DNA from: Actinomycetota bacterium
GTDB taxonomy: Bacteria; Actinomycetota; Actinomycetes; Actinomycetales; Dermatophilaceae
NCBI GenBank assembly: GCA_020160805.1
Contig: JAIUPO010000012.1
Span: 1-64,000 of the forward strand
Direction: 5' to 3'
Length of the DNA: 64,000 bases
Shown: positions 18,255-28,357 of the stretch, piece after piece
Layout of the letters: each line of letters starts with the position of its first letter
Position numbering within the stretch: position 1 is the first letter of the stretch
Position numbers and translations under genes: made by a program
Notes under the pieces: generated by a model
Seen by the model: only the letters and a program-made list of their open reading frames with translations
Told to the model about the DNA's origin: nothing
The model's database searches: none

Positions 18255-19016
18255 ATGTCGCTCGGAGACCTCCTCTACGGTGCCTATGAGCGCCGGGTCG
18301 CGCACCGCCTGGACCGGGACGCGCTGCCTCGCCATGTCGGGGTGATGCTGGACGGCAACCGCCGCTGGGCGGCCGAACGTGGGGCTGACTCCAAGACCGG
18401 CCATCAGGCGGGCGCGGACAATATCGCGGGCTTCTTGTCGTGGTGCGAGGAAGTCGGCATCGAGGTCGTCACCTTGTGGTTGCTGTCCACCGACAATCTC
18501 GCCCGCCCCGAGCGCGAACTGACGCCGCTGCTGCGGATCATCGAGAAGGCCGTCGCGGGGCTCGCCGAAACCGGCCGCTGGCGCATCCACCCGGTGGGCG
18601 CTCTGCATCTGCTGCCGCCGGACACCCGGACCGCGCTAGAGGCGGCCGCCCTGCGGACCACGGGCGTGCCGGGCATGGTGGTCAATATCGCGGTCGGATA
18701 TGGCGGGCGCCAGGAGATCGCCGACGCCATGCGATCGCTGGTGGCCGAGCACGCCGCGGGTGGTGGCAGCATCGACGATCTCGCGCAGAGCGTGACGGTC
18801 GAGGCCATCGCCGAGCACCTCTACACCCGCGGCCAGCCGGATCCGGATCTGGTCATCCGCACCTCCGGCGAACAGCGGCTCTCCGGCTTCTTGCTGTGGC
18901 AGAGCGCCCACTCCGAGTTCTACTTCTGCGAGGCCTATTGGCCCGACTTCCGCCGGGTCGACTTCCTGCGCGCCCTGCGGGCGTATGCCGACCGCAACCG
19001 CCGCTTCGGCTCCTGA
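18255..19016 (+). CDS. uppS: Isoprenyl transferase (cis-prenyltransferase, UppS family)
   Basis: A 253-aa cis-prenyltransferase. The catalytic aspartate lies in GVMLDGNRRWA (Asp33). LWLLSTDNLARP, IAVGYGGRQEI and the C-terminal PDLVIRTSGEQRLSGFLLWQ are the conserved regions. It condenses isopentenyl diphosphate into polyprenyl diphosphate, the carrier for cell-wall sugars. By position it matches Rv1086, which makes short Z,E-farnesyl diphosphate, so it may be the short-chain enzyme rather than the main undecaprenyl synthase. Confidence 0.92.
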   Translation: MSLGDLLYGAYERRVAHRLDRDALPRHVGVMLDGNRRWAAERGADSKTGHQAGADNIAGFLSWCEEVGIEVVTLWLLSTDNLARPERELTPLLRIIEKAVAGLAETGRWRIHPVGALHLLPPDTRTALEAAALRTTGVPGMVVNIAVGYGGRQEIADAMRSLVAEHAAGGGSIDDLAQSVTVEAIAEHLYTRGQPDPDLVIRTSGEQRLSGFLLWQSAHSEFYFCEAYWPDFRRVDFLRALRAYADRNRRFGS

Positions 19017-19050
19017 CCGGCCGGGGGGCCAAGTAACTTCTGCTAGCCGA

Positions 19051-19100
19051 AGTTGGTCGAATCAGCACACCGTGCAAGCTGTGCAGATTCGACCAACCTC
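19051..19100. repeat. Palindromic repeat element, copy B
   Basis: AGTTGGTCGAATCAGCAC pairs with GTGCAGATTCGACCAACCT around the loop ACCGTGCAAG. About 38 of 44 bases match copy A at 691-742, including the whole loop. It lies 35 bp after uppS and may serve as its terminator. Confidence 0.7.
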
Positions 19101-19246
19101 TGCTGAGATGCCGAGCGGCGGGCCCGACCGACGAGGCGAGCCCGCTGGTGACGCGGCCGGGCGGCATACCGGCGCGTCGGCAACCGTTCACCGATCCGTC
19201 TCGGCGTGTTCGAGTGTCGGTGCGCGATCTGGCCCGCGAGAGTGCC

Positions 19247-19252
19247 TAGTTT
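19247..19252 (+). promoter_or_regulatory. Possible phoH -10 box with long leader
   Basis: TAGTTT follows GAGTGCC in the 410-bp gap before phoH and would give a leader of about 165 nt rich in GC stems (for example CCGGACCCGGCCCGG near 19330). No known riboswitch or attenuator is recognised. The assignment is tentative. Confidence 0.3.
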
Positions 19253-19426
19253 GACGAGCAGCGGCACCCACCCGGGAGCCGCCCTCGGGAGGGCCGACGT
19301 GGCAGGACACCTGGTGTCTGTGCAGGAGGGCCGGACCCGGCCCGGCCACGCGCGGGTCGACCGGACCACTACGACCTAGGCGCGCAGGCGCCATACGGGC
19401 GCGCGGGCCACGCAAGGAGTCATTCG

Positions 19427-20788
19427 ATGACCACTCCCGCTTCGCTCGCGTCCACTGCGTCCCAGCCGTCGCCGGCCGGCATCACCGCCACCGGTGAGAT
19501 CCGCCGGACGTATGTCGTGGACACCTCCGTGCTCCTGTCCGACCCGAAGGCGATGCTGCGGTTCAAGGAACACGAGGTCGTGCTGCCCGTGGTCGTCGTC
19601 AGCGAGTTGGAGGGCAAGCGGCACCACCCGGAGCTCGGTTACTTCGCGCGATCCGCCCTGCGGGAACTCGACGACTTGCGGATCAGCCATGGTCGCCTCG
19701 ACTCCCCGGTCCCCATCGGCACTGAGGGTGGCAGCCTGCGTGTCGAGCTCAATCACACCGATCCCAACTCGCTGCCGGGCGGATTCCGGTTGGGGGACAA
19801 CGACACTCGCATCCTGGCCGTTGCCAAGAATCTTGCGCTTGAGGGGTATGCCGTCACCGTCGTCAGCAAGGACCTGCCGATGCGCGTCAAGGCATCGGCG
19901 GTCGGGCTGGACGCGCAGGAGTACCGCGCCGAGATGGCGGTCGAGTCCGGCTGGACCGGGTTCACGGAGCTCGAGGTCAGCGCTGAGGACCTGAACGCGC
20001 TCTACGACACCGGTCGGCTGGAGAACGCCGAGGCAGCGGAGTTGCCCTGTCACACGGGTCTACGGCTGCTGTCGTCGCGCGGTTCCGGGCTGGGGCGGGT
20101 GGGCGCGGACAAGCAGATCCGGCTGGTCCGCGGTGATCGCGACGCCTTCGGTCTCCACGGCCGCAGCGCCGAGCAGCGCATCGCGCTCGACCTGCTGCTG
20201 GACCCGGACATCGGCATCGTCTCGCTCGGCGGTCGCGCGGGAACCGGCAAGTCGGCTCTCGCCTTGTGCGCGGGTTTGGAGGCCGTTATGGAGCGGCGCG
20301 CGCATCGCAAGGTGGTGGTCTTCCGCCCGTTGTATGCCGTGGGCGGCCAAGACCTCGGTTACCTCCCGGGCAGCGAGTCCGAGAAGATGGGCCCCTGGGC
20401 GCAGGCCGTCTTCGACACGCTCGGGGCGGTGGTCAGCACCGAGGTTGTCGAGGAGATCCTCGACCGGGGCATGCTTGAGGTCCTGCCGCTGACCCACATC
20501 CGCGGCCGCTCCCTGCACGACGCGTTCGTGATCGTCGATGAGGCGCAGTCCCTCGAACGCAATGTCCTACTGACCGTGCTGTCTCGGATCGGGCAGAACT
20601 CCAAGGTGGTGCTGACCCACGATGTCGCCCAGCGCGACAACCTGCGCGTCGGCCGTCACGATGGCGTCGCCGCGGTCATCGAGACGTTGAAGGGCCATCC
20701 GCTGTTCGCGCATATGACGCTCACCCGCAGCGAGCGCAGCCCGATCGCCGCCCTCGTGACTGACCTGCTGGAGGGCGTCGACCACTGA
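19427..20788 (+). CDS. PhoH-like ATPase with N-terminal PIN domain
   Basis: A 453-aa two-domain protein. The N-terminal PIN nuclease domain (about 25-170) has [10 protein letters not shown], a conserved Glu in SELEGKR, and [12 protein letters not shown]. The C-terminal PhoH ATPase domain (about 240-450) has Walker [29 protein letters not shown] and a conserved [14 protein letters not shown]-PhoH proteins are RNA helicase/nucleases in mycobacteria (PhoH2). CAAGGAG precedes the ATG. It matches Rv1095 in context. Confidence 0.93.
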   Translation: MTTPASLASTASQPSPAGITATGEIRRTYVVDTSVLLSDPKAMLRFKEHEVVLPVVVVSELEGKRHHPELGYFARSALRELDDLRISHGRLDSPVPIGTEGGSLRVELNHTDPNSLPGGFRLGDNDTRILAVAKNLALEGYAVTVVSKDLPMRVKASAVGLDAQEYRAEMAVESGWTGFTELEVSAEDLNALYDTGRLENAEAAELPCHTGLRLLSSRGSGLGRVGADKQIRLVRGDRDAFGLHGRSAEQRIALDLLLDPDIGIVSLGGRAGTGKSALALCAGLEAVMERRAHRKVVVFRPLYAVGGQDLGYLPGSESEKMGPWAQAVFDTLGAVVSTEVVEEILDRGMLEVLPLTHIRGRSLHDAFVIVDEAQSLERNVLLTVLSRIGQNSKVVLTHDVAQRDNLRVGRHDGVAAVIETLKGHPLFAHMTLTRSERSPIAALVTDLLEGVDH

Positions 20789-20999
20789 CCTGCGCCTTGG
20801 CGCGCCGTCGGCCCGGGCTGCATGCCGTCGTGATGAAGCGCTCGTTTCGCGGTGGAGCGCTGATTTCGCAGCGAGGCATAGGTATAGCTGCGCTCGGCTG
20901 GGATAGGCGCGCTCGGCGGCAAGGTGAGCGCTCGGCTGGCATGCGCCGCTCGGCGGCGGACCCGCGGCGGGACTCATGGGTGCCTCGCTGCGTCGACCC

Positions 21000-22374
21000 G
21001 TTGCCTCACGTCAAGATGCCCGCGTAGTTCGTTTCGTTGACTCATCGGGATTTGCCCGCGTATGGGGGGCCATTTTCGTGCGGGAGAGGTAGGCGTGGTT
21101 GCGCTTGGCTCGGCGGGTGAGGGTGGTGCGGTGTTTGGCTGACTCGACGAGGTTGGCTTGCAGGAGGTGGATCTGGTCGCGAAGTGCCCATAGGTCGGTG
21201 GTGTCGCGGCGGGCGGTGAGGGTGGCCAGGTCGTGGGGGTCGAGCAGGTCGGGATGGTCTTGGAGGATGCGCTGTAGCGGGGTCAGTCCGTTGTCGTGTT
21301 TCTTGGTGACTCGGGCGCCGGTGCGGGTTTTGGAGATGAGTTTCTGGTTGGCGGTGAAGAGGTTCCCAATGGTGGATTCGGCCAGCCAGAGCTGGTTGAG
21401 CAGGTCAAGCTCGCGGGGGTTGTCATAGCGGTAGTAGCCGACGTTGCGGCGCACGATGGAGAAGTTCTTCTGCTCGACGTGGGCTTGGTCGTTGGAGCGA
21501 GAGGGCCGGCCGCGGGTGAAGGTGATTTCCTGTTGGGTGCACCATTTGGCCAGGTGGTGGTTGATGAACTCGCTGCCGTTGTCGGAGTGGATCCCCAAGA
21601 CCGCGAACGGGAAGCGGAGCTGGAGTTCGCGCAGCCCGGCGGCCACGATCCGTTCTCCTTTGGAGCGGACGGTGATGACCTCGTTCCAGCCGGTGGCCAC
21701 GTCCACGGCGTCCAAGGAGTAGTAGAACTCGCCGTTGTTGTCGCCGCCTTCGTGGCCGACCAGGTCGATCTCGAGGAACCCGGGGAGGGTATCGTTCCAC
21801 TCCTGCCAGGTCTTCAGCGGGATCGAGTTCTTCAGCATCGACCCGGGCCGGGTCAACGAGGTGCCGCGGGCGATCAGGCCTTGCCGGTAGGGCGCCAAGC
21901 GGCGGTCCATGGTGGCTGCGGACATCGTCAACAAGGCCGCGGCGTCGGCGTCACTGATCGTGACGTGACCGTGCCGGCGCGCGTTGTCCAAGGTGTGCGG
22001 CAGTGAGGCTTTCAACCGTTTCCCGCACGGGCCATCCAGGACAGCCCAACACTGCACGAGCGCACTGATCAGGTCCTCGCTATAGGTCAGTCGCGGCGCC
22101 CGCGGTGCGGGCGCGGGCTTGGGCCGGGGCGGGTTCAAAAGCAGCCGCATCGCCTTGCGCGCATGGTCACGATGCCACCCTGTCGTGGCGCACACCGCGT
22201 CCAGGATCGCGGCCTTCTCCGACTTGGTGGCCTTGCGGTACTTGGCCACTTGGGCCTTGGTGATCGCCTTGCGCATGACCAGCGTCAACTCCATCCATAA
22301 AGGGTCCACCCACGCGGGCATTCGTGGATGAGGCAACGAAGCAACCCACGCGGGCATCTTGGATGAGTCAATGC
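21000..22374. mobile_element. Complete insertion sequence with doubled terminal repeats
   Basis: The element encodes one DDE transposase. Its outer ends share CAAGATGCCCGCGT (21012-21025, and inverted at 22348-22361). A second, subterminal copy of TGCCCGCGT lies about 40 bp inside each end, preceded in every copy by a TTG-x-CTCA stretch. Each end therefore holds two tandem units of roughly 36 bp. Exact borders are uncertain and I find no clear target duplication. It separates phoH from the transglycosylase gene. Confidence 0.7.
21011..22294 (-). CDS. IS transposase, rve (DDE) integrase type
   Basis: About 427 aa from the ATG at 22294 (an alternative ATG lies at 22276). An N-terminal helix-turn-helix region (KAQVAKYRKATKSEKAAILD and the following 60 residues) precedes the catalytic core: first Asp in FLEIDLVGHEGG, second Asp in GIHSDNGSEF and Glu in DQAHVEQKNF. 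The frame is intact. The C-terminal residues are encoded inside the terminal repeat and the stop codon sits at its outer edge. The arrangement resembles IS1202-like elements, but I am not certain of the family. Confidence 0.85.
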   Translation of the reverse strand: MELTLVMRKAITKAQVAKYRKATKSEKAAILDAVCATTGWHRDHARKAMRLLLNPPRPKPAPAPRAPRLTYSEDLISALVQCWAVLDGPCGKRLKASLPHTLDNARRHGHVTISDADAAALLTMSAATMDRRLAPYRQGLIARGTSLTRPGSMLKNSIPLKTWQEWNDTLPGFLEIDLVGHEGGDNNGEFYYSLDAVDVATGWNEVITVRSKGERIVAAGLRELQLRFPFAVLGIHSDNGSEFINHHLAKWCTQQEITFTRGRPSRSNDQAHVEQKNFSIVRRNVGYYRYDNPRELDLLNQLWLAESTIGNLFTANQKLISKTRTGARVTKKHDNGLTPLQRILQDHPDLLDPHDLATLTARRDTTDLWALRDQIHLLQANLVESAKHRTTLTRRAKRNHAYLSRTKMAPHTRANPDESTKRTTRAS

Positions 22375-22573
22375 GGTCGATTTGGGTGACGCGTGGATGA
22401 ACGGTAAAGTATCTTTTTGATAACGGCGCGTGAGGCGGAGTATGCCCGGCGCCTGGCCGCGTCGTCGCGGTCGCCTCCCGAAAATCGCCTCGGCCCACGT
22501 TCGTCGCGGGTGAGATGTCCCGTACGCCGGGTCGCGGGAGGCACGTGTCCCCGATCTAGGAGTGCTTTCCCCC

Positions 22574-23314
22574 ATGAGCGGAATCCGCCGGCGCCATTCC
22601 ACGCGCCCCTCCGCCCACCGCAAGACCGTCCCCGCAGCCGCCGGGGCGATCGCCCTTGCCCTGAGCGCCGTTGCCGGCGTCAGCGCTGCCGCGGCCAGCC
22701 CCGGCGCCGCGCCGACAGATGCCGCGACCTTCGTCGAGGCGCCCCACCCCGCCGCCGTGCTGGCCGATCTCAATCAGGCACGACTCGCCGACGTCATCTC
22801 CCGTGGTACCTCGCGCGTGAGCATCGGCGCGGGCCGGGCGGCCAAGGATGAGGCAACCGCCGAGCGGTCGGCCCGGGCAACCGCCCAGATCGCCGACGCC
22901 ATCGCGACGGAGCGAGCAGCCGAAAAGGTTGCGCGCGCAAAGGCCCGCAAGGCCGCCGCAGCCAAGAAGGCGGCCCAGAAGGCGGCTGCGCAACTGGCCG
23001 CCAACCAGGCCGACCCACAGGCCGTCGCCCGGCGCGTGATGGGCGAATATGGTTTCGGCGCAGACCAGTTCGGCTGCCTCGTGCAACTCTGGACCGGCGA
23101 AAGCGACTGGAACTACACCGCCAGCAATCCGTCTTCGGGCGCCTACGGCATACCTCAAGCCCTGCCCGCCACCAAGATGGCCACCGCCGGCGCCGACTGG
23201 CAGACCAACCCCGAAACCCAGATCCGTTGGGGCCTTGGATACATCAAAGCCTCCTACGGCACCCCCTGTGGCGCCCTGAACTTCTGGAACTCCCACTACC
23301 CCCACTGGTACTGA
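22574..23314 (+). CDS. Secreted lytic transglycosylase-like protein
   Basis: A 246-aa protein. A signal peptide (about 1-42, ending ASAAAASPGA-like) is followed by an Ala/Lys/Arg-rich helical linker (about 90-140, KARKAAAAKKAAQKAAAQ) and a C-terminal domain of about 85 residues with CLVQLWTGESDWNYTASNPS, GAYGIPQALPATKM and WGLGYIKASYG. The Glu in GESDWN is the expected catalytic acid. Such proteins cut peptidoglycan during growth. AGGAG lies 11 nt before the ATG. The 130-nt leader shows no known riboswitch. Confidence 0.85.
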   Translation: MSGIRRRHSTRPSAHRKTVPAAAGAIALALSAVAGVSAAAASPGAAPTDAATFVEAPHPAAVLADLNQARLADVISRGTSRVSIGAGRAAKDEATAERSARATAQIADAIATERAAEKVARAKARKAAAAKKAAQKAAAQLAANQADPQAVARRVMGEYGFGADQFGCLVQLWTGESDWNYTASNPSSGAYGIPQALPATKMATAGADWQTNPETQIRWGLGYIKASYGTPCGALNFWNSHYPHWY

Positions 23315-23473
23315 GTTTTCTGGTTCAGCTCCTCCTCGGCCTCGGCGGGTCGGCTCGTTCCTCGCCGTCCCGTCTCGGCCGCATCGTCGCCACTGAGTTT
23401 TCTGGTTCAGCTCCTCCTCCGGCTCGCGTGGTGCGCTCGTTCCTCGCGACCCCCACCGCCGGTCTGACGAACC
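23310..23473 (+). repeat. Imperfect 82-bp tandem duplication after the transglycosylase gene
   Basis: A 28-bp block beginning ACTGAGTTTTCTGG recurs exactly at 23310-23337 and 23392-23419, and the downstream CTCGTTCCTCGC also recurs with the same period. The first copy contains the stop codon of the transglycosylase gene. The second copy diverges after the conserved block. Confidence 0.75.
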
Positions 23474-23526
23474 AGGCCTGGAGCCTCGCTCTGCCCTGAA
23501 AAAACTGCCCTGAACGAGTCAGAAGC

Positions 23527-24483
23527 TCAGACCTTGCGCAGTCGAATCGTCTCGACCGTGTGGTCCTGACCCTTGGTCAGCACCAAGGTCGCTCGCCCCC
23601 GGGTGGGCAGGACGTTCTCGATCAGGTTCGGCTTGTTGATTGATTCCCAAATGCCTCGAGCCGTGGCGCGGGCCTGCTCATCGGACAGCTCCGCATACCG
23701 GCGGAAATAGCTGTCGGGATCGGCGAAGGCGGTGCGGCGCAGGCGCAGGAAGCGCTCGACATACCAGGTCTCGATCTGCTCGGGGTCGGCATCGACGTAG
23801 ACGGAGAAGTCGAAGAAGTCGCTGACGGCCAGCGCGTCGGTCTGGTCCGGCGCCGGCGCGAGGACGTTGAGCCCCTCGAGGATCAGCACATCCGGCTTGG
23901 CCACCGGCGTGGTGGTCGGCAGCACGTCATAGGTCAGGTGGTCGTACTGCGGCGCCTGCACGACCGGCATCCCGGACTTGATGTCCGCCACGAACCGCAG
24001 CAGCGCGCGACGGTCATACGACTCGGGAAAACCCTTGCGCTGCATGAGGCCTCGCCGTTCCAGCTCGGCATTTGGCAACAGAAAGCCATCTGTCGTGACC
24101 AAGGCCACGCGCGGGGTCTGGGGCCACCGCAGCAGCAATTCCTTGAGTATTCGCGCAGTTGTCGACTTGCCGACCGCCACCGACCCCGCGACACCGATGA
24201 TGTACGGCACGCGTGCCGGGCGCTCGCCCAGGAACTCCGATGTGGCCAGCCGCAGCCCATGCGTCGCCTCGACATAGAAGTGCAGCAGTCGGGAAAGCGG
24301 CAGGTAGACCTGCTCCACCTCATCCAGGTCGAGCGGCTCGCCAAGTCCGCGCAGCCGCGCGAGGTCGTCCTGCGTCAGGCTCATCGGGTGGTTCTCGCGC
24401 AGGTGCGCCCATTCGGCGCGCCCGAACTCGGCATACGGGCTCGGGAGGCTGATGTCGGCGCTGCTGTGCGGCACGCGCGCCAT
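23527..24483 (-). CDS. coaA: Pantothenate kinase, type I
   Basis: A 318-aa kinase catalysing the first step of coenzyme A synthesis. The P-loop is [17 protein letters not shown] (about residues 97-113). The conserved [32 protein letters not shown] and [11 protein letters not shown] follow, and the C-terminal motif [10 protein letters not shown] is present. Its length matches type I enzymes and M. tuberculosis CoaA (Rv1092c). It diverges from glmS across an 84-bp gap. Confidence 0.96.
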   Translation of the reverse strand: MARVPHSSADISLPSPYAEFGRAEWAHLRENHPMSLTQDDLARLRGLGEPLDLDEVEQVYLPLSRLLHFYVEATHGLRLATSEFLGERPARVPYIIGVAGSVAVGKSTTARILKELLLRWPQTPRVALVTTDGFLLPNAELERRGLMQRKGFPESYDRRALLRFVADIKSGMPVVQAPQYDHLTYDVLPTTTPVAKPDVLILEGLNVLAPAPDQTDALAVSDFFDFSVYVDADPEQIETWYVERFLRLRRTAFADPDSYFRRYAELSDEQARATARGIWESINKPNLIENVLPTRGRATLVLTKGQDHTVETIRLRKV

Positions 24484-24553
24484 TGTTGCCTATGCCGCGT
24501 GGGCGCGTCAGGCGGGCCGCGCGCCGCAACCTCTGGCGACCCACCCCGAGCCG

Positions 24554-24559
24554 TACGCT
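24554..24559 (+). promoter_or_regulatory. -10 box, leaderless start of glmS
   Basis: TACGCT lies 8 nt before the glmS ATG with no Shine-Dalgarno sequence. No glmS ribozyme is present in the 84-bp gap. Confidence 0.45.
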
Positions 24560-24567
24560 TGAGCACC

Positions 24568-26427
24568 ATGTGCGGAATCGTTGGATATGTCGGCCCGGTC
24601 GCGGACGACAAGGCTCTCAATGTCGTGATGGAGGGCCTGGCCCGCCTGGAATACCGCGGCTATGACTCCGCGGGTGTCGCGCTGGTCACCGACGATGGCG
24701 TCGCCACCGAAAAGCGTTCCGGCAAGCTGGAGAACCTCCGCTCGGCACTGCATACCCACCCGCTGGCGGCCTCCCGCACCGGCATCGGGCACACGCGCTG
24801 GGCCACTCACGGCGGCCCGACCGACACCAACGCTCACCCGCACCGCGGCGGCGCGGACGACAAGCTCGCCCTCATCCACAACGGCATCATCGAGAACTTC
24901 CACGCCCTCAAGCGAGGGCTACTCGCTGAGGGTGCCGACTTCGAGTCCGAGACCGACACCGAGGTGGCGGCCAAGATCGTCGGCCGCGAGTTCGATCGCA
25001 CCGGCGACCTGACGGCGGCGATGCTGGCCGCCGTCGCCGAGCTCGAAGGCGCCTTTACGCTGCTCGCCGTGCACGCCGACCAGCCCGGTGTGGTCGTCGG
25101 CGCCCGCCGCAATAGCCCCCTCGTCGTCGGTCTCGGCGAGGGCGAAAACTTCCTCGGCTCCGATGTCGCCGCCTTCATCGGCCACACCCGCCAGGCGCTC
25201 GAGCTCGGCCAGGACCAGATCGTCACGATCACCCCGGACAGCTACTCCGTCATCGGCTTCGACGGCGCGCCCGCCGAGGGCAAGCTCTATGAAGTGACCT
25301 GGGACGCCGCGGCCGCCGAAAAGGGCGGCTACGACACCTTCATGGAGAAGGAAATCCACGACCAACCGCAGGCCGTCGCCGACACCCTGCTCGGCCGCAC
25401 CGACGAGAGCGGCGCTCTCGTGCTCGACGAATTGCGCATCAGCGAAGAGCAGCTGCGGGCCGTCGACAAGATCATCGTCGTCGCGTGTGGAACGGCGGCC
25501 TATGCCGGCATGGTCGCGAAGTACGCCATCGAGCACTGGGCCCGCCTGCCCGTGGAAGTCGCTCTCGCGCATGAGTTTCGGTATGCCGATCCGGTCGTCG
25601 ACGAGCGCACGCTGGTCGTCTCGATCAGCCAGTCCGGCGAGACGATGGACACCCTCATGGCCGTCAAGCACGCCAACGAGATGGGCGCCCTGACGGTCTC
25701 GATCTGCAACACCCACGGGTCGACCATCCCGCGAGAATCCGATGCCGTCCTCTACACCCACGCCGGTCCCGAGATCGCGGTCGCCTCGACGAAGGCCTTC
25801 CTCGCGCAAATCACGGCGGCCTACATCCTCGGCCTCTACCTCGCGCAATTGCGTGGGGGTTCGTATGCCGAGGGCGCCCAGGCCGTCATGCGCGACCTGC
25901 ACGAGATCCCCGGCAAGATCGAGGAACTGCTCACGCGCATGGACCGTGTCGTCGAGATGGCGAACTTCATGGCCGACACCCGCTCGGTGCTCTTCCTCGG
26001 TCGCAATGTCGGTTTCCCGGTCGCCATGGAAGGCGCGCTCAAGCTAAAGGAACTGGCCTATATCCACGCCGAAGGCTTCGCGGCCGGTGAGCTCAAGCAC
26101 GGCCCGATCGCCCTGATCGACGCGGGCCAGCCCGTCTTCGTCATCGTTCCCGCGCCAGACACCCCCCACGAACTGCACAAGAAGGTCGTCTCCAATATCC
26201 AGGAGATCCGCGCCCGCGGTGCCCGCACCCTGGTCATCGCCCACGACGGCGATGAGGATGTCGTGCCCTTCGCGAGCGAGGTCATCCGGATCCCGCAATG
26301 CCCGCCGCTGCTCGCGCCGCTGCTCGCGGTCGTCCCATTGCAGGTCTTCGCCCTGCATCTGTCGACGGCCAAGGGCCTCGACGTCGACCAGCCGCGCAAC
26401 CTGGCCAAGTCCGTCACGGTCGAGTGA
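24568..26427 (+). CDS. glmS: Glutamine-fructose-6-phosphate aminotransferase (isomerizing)
   Basis: A 619-aa enzyme making glucosamine-6-phosphate for peptidoglycan and mycothiol. The mature N-terminus begins at Cys2 in MCGIVGYVG, the glutaminase nucleophile, followed by [14 protein letters not shown] and [12 protein letters not shown]. Two SIS domains follow, with [21 protein letters not shown] and the C-terminal LAKSVTVE. The start is fixed by the need for Cys at position 2. acpS and nnr follow closely. Confidence 0.97.
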   Translation: MCGIVGYVGPVADDKALNVVMEGLARLEYRGYDSAGVALVTDDGVATEKRSGKLENLRSALHTHPLAASRTGIGHTRWATHGGPTDTNAHPHRGGADDKLALIHNGIIENFHALKRGLLAEGADFESETDTEVAAKIVGREFDRTGDLTAAMLAAVAELEGAFTLLAVHADQPGVVVGARRNSPLVVGLGEGENFLGSDVAAFIGHTRQALELGQDQIVTITPDSYSVIGFDGAPAEGKLYEVTWDAAAAEKGGYDTFMEKEIHDQPQAVADTLLGRTDESGALVLDELRISEEQLRAVDKIIVVACGTAAYAGMVAKYAIEHWARLPVEVALAHEFRYADPVVDERTLVVSISQSGETMDTLMAVKHANEMGALTVSICNTHGSTIPRESDAVLYTHAGPEIAVASTKAFLAQITAAYILGLYLAQLRGGSYAEGAQAVMRDLHEIPGKIEELLTRMDRVVEMANFMADTRSVLFLGRNVGFPVAMEGALKLKELAYIHAEGFAAGELKHGPIALIDAGQPVFVIVPAPDTPHELHKKVVSNIQEIRARGARTLVIAHDGDEDVVPFASEVIRIPQCPPLLAPLLAVVPLQVFALHLSTAKGLDVDQPRNLAKSVTVE

Positions 26428-26431
26428 CGCA

Positions 26432-26785
26432 GTGATCGTCGGGGTCGGCATCGATGTCGTCGATGTCGCGCGGTTCGGCGAAACCCTCACGCGCACACCG
26501 CGATTGCGCGATCGACTGTTCACCGAGACCGAACGTGACCTGCCGCTGAATTCCCTCGCGGCGCGCTTCGCCGCCAAGGAAGCCTTCGCCAAGGCGCTCG
26601 GCGCGCCAGTGGGCTTGGATTGGCAGGATGCCGAGGTGCGCCGCAATGCCTCGCGCCAGCCGTACTTCGTGACGCAAGGCAGTGTCGCCGCGCGCGTCAC
26701 CGAGTTGGGCATCACCTCGGTCCACCTCTCGCTCTCGCACGATGCGGGCATCGCGTCGGCTGTCGTGGTCTGCGAGGCGACGTGA
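26432..26785 (+). CDS. acpS: Holo-[acyl-carrier-protein] synthase
   Basis: A 117-aa phosphopantetheinyl transferase that loads the prosthetic arm onto acyl carrier protein. It has [13 protein letters not shown] at the N-terminus with the metal-binding Asp, [12 protein letters not shown] in the middle and [16 protein letters not shown] near the end. The GTG start lies 4 nt after the glmS stop. The stop overlaps the next GTG, so glmS, acpS and nnr form a coupled unit. Confidence 0.93.
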   Translation: MIVGVGIDVVDVARFGETLTRTPRLRDRLFTETERDLPLNSLAARFAAKEAFAKALGAPVGLDWQDAEVRRNASRQPYFVTQGSVAARVTELGITSVHLSLSHDAGIASAVVVCEAT

Positions 26786-28269
26786 TCGAGGCCTATGCCC
26801 CGGAGACGGTGTATGCCGCGGAGCGCGTGCTCATGGAGCGACTCGCCGAGGGTGAGCTCATGGCCCGGGCGGTGACGGGTTTGGCGAAGGTTGCCGCCAT
26901 CCGACTCGCCGAACGCGGCGGACGTCGCGTGGTCGCCCTGGTTGGGCCGGGCAACAACGGAGCCGATGCGCTGTATGCCGTGGCTCACCTCGCCGAAGAC
27001 GGAATCCTCTGCGGCGCAGTGCTTCTCGACGGAAAGGCACACGCCGGAGCTCTGTCCGCGGCCGAAGCTGCCGGTGTTGTCCTCGCGCGCGAGGTTGCCA
27101 GTGAGGTGCCCGCACCCCTCTCGGACGCTGCGGGCGGACTCATCGGGGAAGCGGATCTCGTCCTCGATGGAATCCTCGGCATCGGCGGTCGGGCTGGCCT
27201 GCCGATGTGGGCGCGTACCTGGGTGGCGGCCATCCCCGAGACCGCCTATGTGATCGCCGTCGACCTCCCGTCGGGCCAGGACCCCCAGGGTGAGCAGGGC
27301 GATCCCGATGGTGTGTTCGCGGACGAGACGGTGATCTTTTCGGTGCCGAAGCCGGTGCATCTCCTTCCGGCCGGGGAGCCGGCCTGTGGACTCCTTACGG
27401 TGGTGGACATTGGGCTCGACTTCGGAGAGGAACCAGTCGCCGTGCGACGCCTCGACCGTCAGGATGTGGCGGCCATGTGGCCGGTTCCCGAGGCAACCTC
27501 CGACAAATACTCCCGCGGCGTCGTCGGCATCATCGCCGGTGGCGAAAGCTACACCGGCGCAGCGATTCTCGCCGTCACGGCAGCGGTGGAGGCGGGTGCC
27601 GGAATGGTTCGTTATGTCGGCACCCCGACCCCGCAGGCTCTGGTTCGGGCGGCTGTCCCGGAGGCGGTCCACGGTCCTGGGCACGTGCAAGCATGGGTGA
27701 TCGGCCCGGGCCTGGACTCCGCCGCGCGACACAAAGGTGCTGCAGCACAACGCGATTGCGCACGCGAAGCACTCGCGTCGACGGTGCCCGTTGTGATTGA
27801 TGCCGGGGGACTCGACTTCGTGACCGGGCTCCGCGAGGCGCCGACGCTGCTCACCCCGCATGCCGGCGAATGCGCCCGCCTCCTAAGCCGCCTGACCGGC
27901 CGTGAGATCAGCCGACGCGAGGTCACGGACGCCCCGCTTCGACACGCCCGCGACCTCGCGGACCACACCGGTGCCTTCGTCCTGCTCAAGGGTTCATGGA
28001 CGATCGTGGCAGGACCAGGGGGAGGGACGGCATACAGCCAGAACGACGCACCGCCCTGGCTAGCGACCGCAGGGGCCGGCGATGTGCTTGCCGGTCTGCT
28101 CGGCACACTGCTCGCGGCCGGACTGCACCCCGGTCCCGCCGGCGCACTCGGCGCCCTAGTGCACGGGCTGGCGGCGGACCGCGCCAATCCCGGCGGACCG
28201 ATCCGCGCCCTCGCGATCGCGCGGGCGCTCCCGGCCACCATCGCCGGTCTGCTTCGCGAAAATTGCTGA
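26782..28269 (+). CDS. nnr: Bifunctional NAD(P)H-hydrate epimerase / dehydratase
   Basis: A 495-aa fusion that repairs hydrated NAD(P)H. The N-terminal epimerase domain (about 1-215) has [12 protein letters not shown] and the [11 protein letters not shown] stretch. The C-terminal ADP-dependent dehydratase (about 230-495) has [38 protein letters not shown] and the [18 protein letters not shown] loop. The same fusion is encoded by Rv3433c. GTG overlaps the acpS stop (GTGA). Confidence 0.95.
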   Translation: MIEAYAPETVYAAERVLMERLAEGELMARAVTGLAKVAAIRLAERGGRRVVALVGPGNNGADALYAVAHLAEDGILCGAVLLDGKAHAGALSAAEAAGVVLAREVASEVPAPLSDAAGGLIGEADLVLDGILGIGGRAGLPMWARTWVAAIPETAYVIAVDLPSGQDPQGEQGDPDGVFADETVIFSVPKPVHLLPAGEPACGLLTVVDIGLDFGEEPVAVRRLDRQDVAAMWPVPEATSDKYSRGVVGIIAGGESYTGAAILAVTAAVEAGAGMVRYVGTPTPQALVRAAVPEAVHGPGHVQAWVIGPGLDSAARHKGAAAQRDCAREALASTVPVVIDAGGLDFVTGLREAPTLLTPHAGECARLLSRLTGREISRREVTDAPLRHARDLADHTGAFVLLKGSWTIVAGPGGGTAYSQNDAPPWLATAGAGDVLAGLLGTLLAAGLHPGPAGALGALVHGLAADRANPGGPIRALAIARALPATIAGLLRENC

Positions 28270-28357
28270 GCAACTCGACACAACCTTCTCCGCGACTTCG
28301 GCGTCTGAGGGGATGAGCGGACGCACCGAGGCGACCGCCACGACACCGGGAGTTGCT

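Noticed and set aside
20789..20999. Possible small gene between phoH and the insertion sequence
   Set aside because: The stretch contains several GCGCTCGG-like short repeats but no frame with a start signal or a recognisable product.
22440..22573. Possible c-di-AMP (ydaO) riboswitch before the transglycosylase gene
   Set aside because: Actinobacterial cell-wall hydrolase genes often have it, so I looked for the conserved core and the 3' CTAACCTCG-type segment. Neither is present.
24484..24567. glmS ribozyme upstream of glmS
   Set aside because: The gap is only 84 bp, shared with divergent coaA, and shows none of the ribozyme core. A leaderless -10 box is a better reading.
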